NCBI GenBank assembly: GCA_003833135.1
Contig: QZLH01000738.1
Location: 20,172 to 64,128 of the forward strand
Source of the DNA: Oehlia diaphana
Lineage: Eukaryota; Glomeromycota; Glomeromycetes; Glomerales; Glomeraceae
DNA: 43,957 nt
Direction of reading: 5' to 3'
The translations under genes and the position numbers were made by a program. Below, piece by piece: positions 33,633 through 42,653 of this stretch. The notes under the pieces are model-generated. The model was not told the DNA's origin, did no database searches, and saw only the letters and a program-made list of their open reading frames with translations. Position 1 is the first letter of the stretch. Each line of letters opens with the position of its first letter.

Positions 33633-36544
33633 ATGATGTCTAGACTACGACGTGTTAATTTATGTTTTTATGTTACAATTCTCTTGTCGTTCTACGCGAT
33701 ACAAGTTTTATCAAATCCAATAAGTGAGAAACCTACACCGACGCTACAAAAAAGACAAGAAGTCATTACATCTACTACTTTTGTCACGACTACCGATGAT
33801 GCAAAAGTAGTTACAATAACAACGTATGGACCACAATCAATGAAAACATATTCACCGTCAAAACCCAAGAACTGTGTTGGACCGGTGAAATTTACAAACA
33901 TTCAACTCGTTATCATGAAAAGTACCAAATTAATAAATTTTATTGTCAAAGGAAAAACCTCAATGAATGACTTAAATAGTGCTACTGGTAATCTTTTATA
34001 ATTTTTTATGTAACTTTTAATTGATTAAAATTTTTAATACTGAAAATATGATATTAAATTACGGTGCTCTAGTAAAAACATCTATTTATTGGGATAACAA
34101 ACACACTGCAGAAAGTATTAGTCCATGTCCAATGAATAATACATGTGAAATTCAATACGAACAATCAACCATTATTTTCAACTACACCACTTCGTTGCCT
34201 GAAGAATTTTTAGGTACATTAATCTTATCCATATAACTTTTTACGTTTAAGTTTATTTACGGAATTAACGATTTGTAAATATAGATAGTGAACTTTCGGG
34301 ACGTAGCGCTTATTTGACATTATCCGTAGTAGATGCGAATGGTAACGTTCTAGGATGTGTTACCACCTCTTTTAACGGTATAGTTGCAGATTTGATTCCA
34401 TATTTATTTAATATTCCGTTAATTTGCGGATCGGTTGCTGCGGTGTTCTGTATTGCGGCGAAAAACCGCAAGAAAGAACATGATGAATGTGAGAAAAAAT
34501 ATGACGAACATTGTCATGATAGAGATGAAATACATAAAAAACATGACGGACACGACAGTCATGATAGAGATGAAATACATAAAAAACATGACGGACACGA
34601 CAGTCATGATAGAGATGAAATACATAAAAAACATGACGGACACGACAGTCATGATAGAGATGAAATACACAAAAAACATGACGGACACGACAGTCATGAT
34701 AGAGATGAAATACACAAAAAACATGACGGACACGACAGTCATGATAGAGATGAAATACATAAAAATCACGAAAATCATTCCACTCAGAGAACTCATCCAA
34801 GCTCACAAGGTGAACTAGATCCTGAAAGCCCACAAAGTACATCATATTCTGATCCTAGCGGAAATTTGCAACCAACCTCACAAAGTACACCATATTCTGA
34901 TCCTAGCGGGAACTTGCAACCAACTTCACAAAGCACTCCATATTCTGATCCTAGTGGGAATAAGGTATGTACTAAGAATATTATAATGCATGTCTCACAT
35001 TCTCTAACCAAGATCTTGTTGTCCCATTACATTTTGCATTTATTCATAAAATCCCGTAATTTAAAGTTTCCTACTGGGAAATCGTATGATCCTACAAAAT
35101 CTACAACCCCAGCACATACACCAATTACACAACATCCACCATCTTCGAATAATCCTCCATCCATATATGATATTATTCGGGTTGCTCAGTTTTTCGTGAC
35201 TACTGCTCTAATTTCTTTACCTGGTATTCCATATGGTTACCGGGATGTAATATCCAAGCTCGGTTGGGCAATAGGTTTGCCGAGCAATAATGTTTTTAAT
35301 ATCTCATATCTGTCTAATATTGCAGATGAGCAAGTAAGAGGGGGAATATGCCATATGGTTAATTTCTGTTCAAATTTAATCAAAAGTCCCGTTGCATATA
35401 ATAGTGACAGCACGTGCGCAGATATTGGTCAGCCCACGCCTTCTTCAAAAGAGACTGGGCTTACATCTTTTGGAAAACTATTGGATGCTCCAGATTATAA
35501 TTTATTTTTCATTGCGTTTATTTCATTCTGTTTCACGTTAGGGGTCGCTCTTGTTATTGTATTGTTAATTTGGTTGTTTGCATGGTCGTGCAAAAAATTG
35601 CAGACAAGCTTATGGAAGAAATGGTCCTTCTTGAAAAAAGCAGTGGACAATCTTCACCTTTTGATACTTGGTAAGTCAAGATTTTCTAAACTCTTTACAA
35701 TATAGGAATAATAATAATATAAGCTGACTAATTTTATTCATTTCCATTCAAGGTGGATTCATACGTGCAGTAAGTGTTTAATAATGAATCAATGTTTTCA
35801 TATTAACTACACAAACTTTTTATAACCATATTTTATTTTCTTACTATCCAGCTGATACTATTTTACTATCCCATAACCCTTTTTGCCTTCTATCAATTGG
35901 CGCTTATCAAAGATTGTTGGCTATTTATTTTTCTTGCCGTAATTTGTGTGACATTCTTGTCATTAGGTGCAATGGCCTTTTGCGGTTACAAAATCTTGCG
36001 ACCTTACTTTTTTGAAAATTGGGATGAATATAAAAAACCAACTTACACCATCTTTTATAGCTCGCTCTACTCTCAATATCATGAAGAAGAAGATAAAAGT
36101 TCAAATTGCGTTTGGTTCTTCGTTTTTACAACTACTTATGATTTTCTTCGAGCTATTATCATTGGATTGGGTCAACGAAGTGCAATTGTACAAATTATCG
36201 GTTTACTTGTCACGGAAGCGATTTTCTTTTTCTTAATAGTAAGATATAAACCGTATAAAAGTCGAATGATACAATGGTTGAAGACAGGTATATCGATTGT
36301 ACAATTCGTGGTTGTTATTTTATTGATACCATTCTTTGGAAATACACCTCTTGTATATCGAATTATAATTGATTATATTATGAAGTCGATGCAATTCATT
36401 CTTACGATATTGATATTCTCTATTACAATCATAACTTTGTATATTGTAATCCGAAATCTCATAAATGGAGATAAAGAAAGTAAAAATGATGAAAAAGACG
36501 ATGATGATGATAAACGCGAGATAATTGGAGATAAAAATTTATAA
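33633..36544 (+). CDS. TRP-like (ML-like/TRP domain) membrane protein with His/Asp repeats
   Basis: Exons: 33633-33987, 34073-34213, 34285-34964, 35067-35670, 35753-35769 and 35852-36544, giving 829 residues. It starts with a signal peptide (VTILLSFYAIQVLS, cleaved near residue 28), then an ML-like lumenal domain with paired cysteines (about 70-250), then TM1 (LIPYLFNIPLICGSVAAVF). A cytosolic loop follows that holds the 45- and 48-base repeats. At least seven further hydrophobic spans form the TRP-like core, including FIRALILFYYPITLFAFYQ. This order matches fungal Pkd2/FLC-type proteins, proposed to act in calcium signalling or flavin/haem transport; the transported species here is unknown. 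One exon is only 17 bases (35753-35769). Intron 34965-35066 is 102 bases with no in-frame stop, so a retained form of 863 residues is also readable. The tail is acidic and Lys-rich. Confidence 0.82.
34515..34764 (+). repeat. 45-base minisatellite, five full copies plus a partial sixth
   Basis: Copies begin at 34515, 34560, 34605, 34650, 34695 and 34740 and are almost identical, differing mainly by a T/C change in the ATACAY segment of copies 4 and 5. Each encodes 15 residues of the pattern HDRDEIHKKHDGHDS in the TRP-like protein. Stops are absent in all three forward frames and in two reverse frames, producing shadow ORFs. Near identity points to recent expansion or gene conversion. Confidence 0.93.
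34831..34964 (+). repeat. 48-base tandem repeat, nearly three copies
   Basis: Copies begin at 34831, 34879 and 34927, each encoding 16 residues of the type QSTPYSDPSGNLQPTS. The last copy is cut by the splice donor at 34965. It directly follows the 45-base array in the same loop of the TRP-like protein. Confidence 0.85.
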
Positions 36545-36737
36545 AATATTTGACATTCATCATTAGCGATTGCATTTAATTATAATATAGCTTATATTTT
36601 TTTATATAAATATTTTTATTTTTGTCAAATAATTATGTATAATAAATAAATAAATTTATTTATAAAGTAAACAATTCCAATAGCTTAAATTCATATTCTT
36701 GCACACTCATTGGACTCTTTAATACTACATATTTAAT

Positions 36738-36766
36738 AGTTATTCGGCACTTCGTGCCGAATAACT
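36738..36766. repeat. Perfect hairpin, 13-bp arms
   Basis: AGTTATTCGGCAC (36738-36750) and GTGCCGAATAACT (36754-36766) are exact reverse complements around a TTC loop. Confidence 0.95.
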
Positions 36767-36779
36767 GTTATATTGGGTA

Positions 36780-36842
36780 AATCAAGTTTGATTGGTTGAT
36801 CCGGGCTCCGCAGGAGCCCGAGATCAACTGATCAATTTGATT
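36780..36842. repeat. Imperfect 63-base palindrome with GC-rich core
   Basis: The core CGGGCTCC (36802-36809) pairs perfectly with GGAGCCCG (36813-36820) around GCA. The flanks (AATCAA...GTTGATC against GATCAAC...TTGATT) extend the pairing imperfectly to about 30 bp. The GC-rich core is strongly out of keeping with the AT-rich surroundings. Confidence 0.88.
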
Positions 36843-36857
36843 CCAAGCTAGCGTTAG

Positions 36858-36882
36858 TTATTCGGCTCGAAGTGCCGAATAA
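36858..36882. repeat. Second copy of the TTATTCGGC hairpin, inverted
   Basis: TTATTCGGC (36858-36866) and GCCGAATAA (36874-36882) pair perfectly. The sequence is a reverse-complement copy of the 36738-36766 hairpin, with a CGAAG centre where the first has CTTCG. Confidence 0.88.
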
Positions 36883-36886
36883 GTGA

Positions 36887-36972
36887 TTTATCCGGTATCC
36901 CGTGATTTGAATATTGCCTGATACACGGTTTTTTGCCTGATATACATTTATTTATCCGGTATCACGTGATTT
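36887..36972 (+). repeat. 22-base direct repeat pair
   Basis: The 22-base sequence at 36887-36908 recurs at 36951-36972 with one change (CCCGTG against CACGTG). Both begin TTTATCCGGTATC. The second copy lies in the loop of the 33-bp inverted repeat and forms the palindrome ATCACGTGAT. Confidence 0.88.
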
Positions 36973-37033
36973 TTTATAATTAAAAAATGGTTATATAAAT
37001 TGTATATCAGGCAAAAAATCGTGTATCAGGCAA
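36914..37033. repeat. 33-bp inverted repeat with one mismatch
   Basis: The arm 36914-36946 matches the reverse complement of 37001-37033 at 32 of 33 positions, with a 54-base loop. Each arm contains two copies of TTGCCTGATAYAC, and a further copy of the motif (GTATCAGGCAA) follows at 37043-37053. Confidence 0.93.
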
Positions 37034-37450
37034 AAAATCGCGTATCAGGCAACCTCTGATAGTCTGATGTCGAATGAAAAATGGGAATCGAGAAATATGA
37101 ATTTTAACGTGGACGAACGATGGATTATTATTAATTTTAAATTTAATATAAAAAATATTTATCGTTTAAATAATTAAAAAAATTAAAAAAATTTGCGATT
37201 ACACAATTATATAATATATTCTTGAATCTGTAATAGGAAGCTTTTAAGCAAAGCAAGATAATATATTTATCTAAATTTTTACATTACAAATGAATTTATC
37301 TTGTCTAATTCATAGTATAATAATAAATATTCAAAAAAAAAGTCTCGCAAAAAAATTCTTTGGTCTCGTCATAATTTAATTTACCAAACATTAAAATCGC
37401 GATAATTTAAATTATAACCTATATATATACATATATATAATATCCACAAA

Positions 37451-39352
37451 CTAAATTATATCATCAAAAGTAACAGTAACGTAACAAACAGTCATTCCAT
37501 ATCCATGATTATGTGAATCAACATGAAAGTCTTTTACCCTGATCCCCTTTTCTTTTGCATAAGCATCAATAGCTGCCCTATGCTCATCACTACTGAAATA
37601 ACAATGTAAAGACATAAATTTAAGTTTAGCATTACAATCCTTTAAGAAATTTTTCAAAGGACCTCCAGAAAAAGCCCATCTGGATAGATCTAAATGTTTA
37701 AGGCTTTCTGGAATTAAAGTACCAATTTGAGGTAACATATCATCAACGTGAAACAAATTACTCCAGTAAGCTCCACAAATAACTAAATTTTCAAGTTTTT
37801 TACAACATTCTAATAATTTTATTAGCTCCTCAAATCGGTCATCGCTACTTACATTTCCTGAAAATGTAATTAAATTTGGACAATTAATGGCTATGGTTTC
37901 AATTATTCCGGGATAATAATGCAATTCTAAATTTAATCTTATTTCTTGAAGATGTACACTTGTATTACGAATCAAACTCGCCAATTCCAAAGATGGAGGA
38001 TCGATTTCTTCATCTTGATCATCCTCATAAGTATGTATATCATTAATTTCAATTGACTTAAGGCGAGGAAAATTTGCATTCTCCAACGCTCTCATGTGAT
38101 GACTTGTAAGCTGACATTCCGAAATCTTCAATCTTTCCAAATTTTTACAAGTTGCTAAAGCTTCAAATGCATCATGATCTCTGGTATAAGCCTTCATCAA
38201 TTGAACACAAATGAGGTTCTCACTTTGACTTGCGAAAGACCATAAAATTGGTGAAGAATCTTCACCCCCACTGCACCAAGTAAATATTTCTAACCCATTT
38301 TGAGCGCTAATAAGACCCGCTAAAGAGTGAGATGCACTACGATATGTATCCCAAACTACGAGAGAACGAATATTCTTACAGTATGTAGCCATCGTATTAA
38401 ATATCTCACCTTTATCGAACTCTCCATTTAAAACAAATTCTGTAATATTTGATAAACACTCGGTCGCTCCAGGAAAACAAGGTAAAGAAATGTAATCTCG
38501 TGAAGCAATTGATAAATTTCTTGTCCATCCTCGAGTATCCAAAATTAATTTCTCAAAATTACTGCAATTATTCATTAAATATAAACAAATTTTTTTGGCA
38601 ATCATTAATTTTTTGCTTTCTGTAGAATTATCAAACGGTATCTCAATGCTCTCTAAATCATTATAATATTCTGGATCACTCCATAATCCATCCATTTCTT
38701 CCTCATAATAATCTTCTTGGTCATAGTCATCAAAATCACCATCATCATATTCAATAGGGACATCCTCTGAATCATCATCATCATCATAATCATCATGTTC
38801 GTCGTCGATAATCGAATTATCCAATTCACGTGATCCCCAATTATCGTCAACGAGTTCCTGAACATTCTCTATAAATACTTCGGATTCTTTAAATGATAAT
38901 CTCGCCAAATCAATATCAATATCCTCACTTTTAGTTTCAAAGATTTTATTTATAGACACCCATTCTGAAATAGTTTCATACAATTTTTTATAATCAAGCT
39001 CTTTCAAGTACGATGCGTAATTGAAGATTGTTGATCGTTTATAAACACATCGTTTAATATTCTGCATTTCAGGAATATCCAGAAAATCATCTGGTAAATA
39101 TGAAAGATAAATTGGAATTATCTTTTCAAGTGATAATTGCTCTCTACTTTGTGAAAGCGTAAATGGTTTTTTCCAAAGAATTGGAACTGTATTTTTACAC
39201 CAAGTTCTATTTAATAATAAGATTGAATGTAATGTTTGAATATCATCATCTTCAATAAATGAAAGAATGTATCGAAGACATTCTGTTGGAAGATATGGAA
39301 TAGTATTGTCAAGCACCGCTTTAGATGAAGATTCTGAAATTGTTTGATCCAT
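37451..39352 (-). CDS. F-box protein with leucine-rich-repeat-like body
   Basis: A single uninterrupted frame gives 633 residues. An F-box-like motif lies at about residues 18-60 (YLPTECLRYILSFIEDD ... WCKNTVPILWKKPF). The body has repeated leucine-spaced segments such as CKNLERLKISECQL and CKKLENLVICGAYW, suggesting a diverged LRR solenoid. An extreme acidic cluster of Asp/Glu/Tyr lies at about residues 180-235. F-box proteins recruit substrates to SCF ubiquitin ligases through Skp1; the target is unknown. Such long intronless F-box proteins are numerous in Glomeromycotina, which supports the organism inference. The ATG at 39352 precedes the motif by about 20 residues. Confidence 0.82.
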   Translation of the reverse strand: MDQTISESSSKAVLDNTIPYLPTECLRYILSFIEDDDIQTLHSILLLNRTWCKNTVPILWKKPFTLSQSREQLSLEKIIPIYLSYLPDDFLDIPEMQNIKRCVYKRSTIFNYASYLKELDYKKLYETISEWVSINKIFETKSEDIDIDLARLSFKESEVFIENVQELVDDNWGSRELDNSIIDDEHDDYDDDDDSEDVPIEYDDGDFDDYDQEDYYEEEMDGLWSDPEYYNDLESIEIPFDNSTESKKLMIAKKICLYLMNNCSNFEKLILDTRGWTRNLSIASRDYISLPCFPGATECLSNITEFVLNGEFDKGEIFNTMATYCKNIRSLVVWDTYRSASHSLAGLISAQNGLEIFTWCSGGEDSSPILWSFASQSENLICVQLMKAYTRDHDAFEALATCKNLERLKISECQLTSHHMRALENANFPRLKSIEINDIHTYEDDQDEEIDPPSLELASLIRNTSVHLQEIRLNLELHYYPGIIETIAINCPNLITFSGNVSSDDRFEELIKLLECCKKLENLVICGAYWSNLFHVDDMLPQIGTLIPESLKHLDLSRWAFSGGPLKNFLKDCNAKLKFMSLHCYFSSDEHRAAIDAYAKEKGIRVKDFHVDSHNHGYGMTVCYVTVTFDDII

Positions 39353-40154
39353 TTAAAAGAAAATTTTTACAGAAAAAAAAGAGAGGAACAAAATTTGTTA
39401 CAATTTATAAGCAAATTTTCACATAAATGTTTCACAAGTTTGCATATGATCAGTGATAGACATGTATTGTGGCGAGTGCAAAAACGAGACTAGTTAGACT
39501 AGTTCAAACTCGATTGCCGGGTTATTATATGGCTGATTTCATCGGAAAAATCCACTGATTAGACAGACTATCAGTACAGCTAGTACAGCTTTTCACATGA
39601 TTTATACATTTTATTTATTCGCCCTCTTGCGTGATTTTGCAACATGAAATAAAATCAATTTATATTATTCTTCAGTTTTGTCAATTACGGTATTCCATCT
39701 AAAAATTTATGGGGGAAAATAATCAGTCATACAGATTATACGATAAGAAAAAAGAGAAAATATTAACAATTCAAATATAATAACCAATAAAAACAATTAT
39801 GTTCAAAAGAGTCATTAATATTTTCTAACACATTCTTCTCAAATAGTATAATAATTTATGCATATAAATTTGTGCGTTATTAACTCTCGTAGAGAAATGA
39901 AAGGAGGATATGGTGACTAAATCGGGTGTGATTGATGCCAACAGAATCCTTCGTTTCATGTGACAACAGAAATTATTGCTCGAGGATTGATCAGCATTAA
40001 ACAGATATATACAAAGATGCAGCTTATAAGAGGTATATAAACAAATTAGTTGATTTTACATTTACTATTATTTACTTTCAAACTTTTATAAACTTGACTT
40101 AATACCAATTTGTTTCAAACGGAATTATTTTATATTAATATTAGAATTTCAAAA
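39353..40154. promoter_or_regulatory. Divergent spacer of F-box and four-span membrane protein genes
   Basis: This 802-base region lies between two divergent starts. It includes a more mixed segment (about 39460-39620) with the repeated words TAGACTAGTTC and TACAGCTAGTACAGC. No gene is supported. Confidence 0.45.
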
Positions 40155-41089
40155 ATGGGACTTGATAAACATCCAATATTATTTAAATCATTAAGATTAT
40201 TGACAATTGTAGTTACATTAGCTATTATAGCACTAGGTTAGTTAAGAGAATTCGATGTTTTATTGTTCATTATTATCTAATTTAATCTTTTTTCTTTAAA
40301 ATAGAAATAACAGAGCATAAGAAATTATCATTATTTACGCAAAATTCCGGAATATCAATAGAAGATTATCAAAGTATAAAGTAATATGAAAAATTCGTGC
40401 AATTTTGTTGTTTTTAGATAACATAAAATAATATAATGGTGATTGATAATAGGTCGAATTTATTTGGTATAAAAATATTTTTTTATATTGTAATAATAAT
40501 TACAACCATTGTTAACGGCAAGTACAATTTAAATTTATATATTTTTTATTTTTTATTTTAGGTGTTAATATTTACCAATTTAAAATTAAAATATTAGGTA
40601 TACAATTTTTTAAGTTTAATACTTTATGGAGAGAAGGGCCGTTTGTTAGAGATATTGTATTTGGAATGTTAGTAAAATCATAATATATTTAATTTTTTAT
40701 TATTCAAATTCTTATTACATAATTTTTCTTACACTAGTGGTTTTTCACTCCTATGGATAGTTGCAGGTATACTCATTTTATTTTCAATTAATTGGCACCT
40801 AACTCTTTTCTTATATTTTTAATTCCATTCTTCCTAAGGTTTGACAAATATATATACATTCTATTATGCACCGGAAGTAATATGCCCTGGTTATTCTATG
40901 TCAAATCTTCAACCGTTTTCATCAAAATCAGAAATTCCATGGGAATTACAACTAAAATGTAAATCATATTTATCAATAACTGCTTTGGCTTGGTTTAATG
41001 TTCTGATATTTCTTTTATCTACTATATTGTATTGGAAATTATGGATTGATAAAAGAGATAATCAAATTTTAATTAATGAGTTATTTTAA
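40155..41089 (+). CDS. Four-span membrane protein (MARVEL-like), unknown function
   Basis: Six exons: 40155-40236, 40305-40380, 40453-40517, 40562-40667, 40738-40766 and 40839-41089, giving 202 residues. Hydrophobic spans are LLTIVVTLAIIAL, IKIFFYIVIIITTIV, IVFGIGFSLLWIVAGL and LAWFNVLIFLLSTILYW, an arrangement like fungal MARVEL/tetraspan proteins. The third intron appears to start with GC (GGCAAGT at 40517-40523) because every GT donor nearby leads to a stop or deletes the second span. Its acceptor could be at 40561 (44-base intron) or at 40597 (80-base intron, 190 residues); both keep frame. The function is unknown; the family assignment rests on topology only. Confidence 0.65.
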
Positions 41090-42653
41090 TTTTATATTTA
41101 AAGTAAAAATAAATTAATAAATTCATATTTAATTATTATTTACAAGATTTCATAATTATTGTAATATATTTTCTGAAAAAACTGTTAATTATTATTGTTT
41201 TTATAAACTAAAAACTGAATGGTAATTTAATTTTTAATTAATTAGATTATAATAAGGGTAAATAAATATATTTTTACTTAAATTAATTATTAATTTTAAA
41301 ATATATTATTATATCATTTATTTAAATTACAACTACCAATAAAATTTCATATTATTAGTAAAATAAACAAACAATTATTCTTTTTAAATGAAATTTATTT
41401 ATTTATTTTATTATAAATTTATTAAAATAATTCTAAATAATATAAAATACAAAAAGTAAAGAACCATGTAACTATTCCAATGTTATTAATTCATAAACTG
41501 CTTGTCATACTATTTAAGTATTGTATACACTATCAAATGATCTATTATACTAAACAGGTAAACTATATATATAATAAGTTATTTTAGCTAAAATTCTGTT
41601 ATCTTAGTAAGGGTTGATCATAGGTTTTTAAATTTATAAAATTATATTAAATTTATTATTATTTTTTTTTTGCTAATTACAGTATCTTTACAAATTCATT
41701 AAATAAATCAAGTAATTATACAAAAGAAATTGTAAAAAACTATATAGCTATTTCAATATTATTAACTTGTAAACCATAAATATTTAACATTTCTTTATAG
41801 AATTTCATATATGCACTATTGGGTAATTATGTTACCTAGTTTTTAAAGTTGTGTATAAAGTCAAATATTATATATTAGTTAAAATAGTATTTAAAATTAG
41901 TTCTCTTATGAGTTTTAAATAATTTGCAATTTCAGTTCTATAAAAATAATATTCTTATATTTAAAAATAAATTTTTTCAAATTGAAAAAATTTTAGTTTT
42001 TTATATATTTTTTTATATATTTTATGGTTTTTTCTGTGATTTCTTGTTTTATCAGCTTAAAACCTTAATTTATTTTCTTTGCATATACTTAAATATGAAA
42101 GTAACTCTTTTTCTTTATATATAATAAACATGAAAGTTAATTATATATACTGTTTCATTTTCATAAATTATCTATTATAGGAAGAAGATTATTCAAATAT
42201 TTAATAAAATATATAAATTGGTTATTAATTTATTAATATATTAATTGCCAAATTACCACTTAGCAATACAAAATAATTGGTAATCTATAATTAAACTTAT
42301 CAGACATTTTTATATTAAATACTATTGCTTTTGAATAGTGTTTGCACAAATTTGAAAATATTTTATTGTAATATAAATACCTTAAAAATACATTAAAATA
42401 AGGTATTACATTACATAGATATAGTTTTATAAAACTGGTAAAACTAAAACATTGCCAGAAAAAAAAAAAATCTTTATTATTTTCTTTTTTTTTAAATATT
42501 ATTTTATTAATTTAAGCAAGAAATAGGAACTCTTCCCGCCGATCGTTCGGTCACAAATTCGCACTAGTAGTTTGAAGAAAATTTTTACGTTTTTAACGCT
42601 TAAAAGTCATAGAAAATATTGTTTTTTCGATATAGAATTTCGGGAAGAGTAAT
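41090..42653. other. AT-rich intergenic region before the ORF1-like gene
   Basis: This 1.56 kb is extremely AT-rich with no supported gene. Two segments, 41469-41498 and 41747-41775, look like diverged copies (CTATTYCAATRTTATTAA-type core), perhaps remnants of a duplicated element. From about 42520 the composition becomes more mixed, which may mark the 5' end of a retroelement. Confidence 0.45.
42529..42650. repeat. 10-bp inverted repeat in the leader of the ORF1-like gene
   Basis: ACTCTTCCCG (42529-42538) and CGGGAAGAGT (42641-42650) are exact reverse complements. The right arm ends three bases before the start codon at 42654, so a stem could cover the start region of the transcript. Confidence 0.8.

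Larger units (their letters stand above)
36545..37450. other. Convergent intergenic region with palindrome cluster
   Basis: This 906-base region separates the stops of the TRP-like (+) and F-box (-) genes. Its centre (36738-37053) is filled with hairpins and inverted repeats listed separately. The flanks are AT-rich with AATAAATAAATAAA-type signals near 36640-36660. Confidence 0.6.

Noticed and set aside
34515..34764. Regularly spaced repeats reminiscent of a CRISPR array
   Set aside because: The repeats are contiguous without unique spacers and lie in frame inside a eukaryotic gene.
34408..34845. Overlapping 125-145-codon frames on both strands
   Set aside because: Produced by the stop-free 45-base minisatellite; the frame continuous with the TRP-like core is the coding one.
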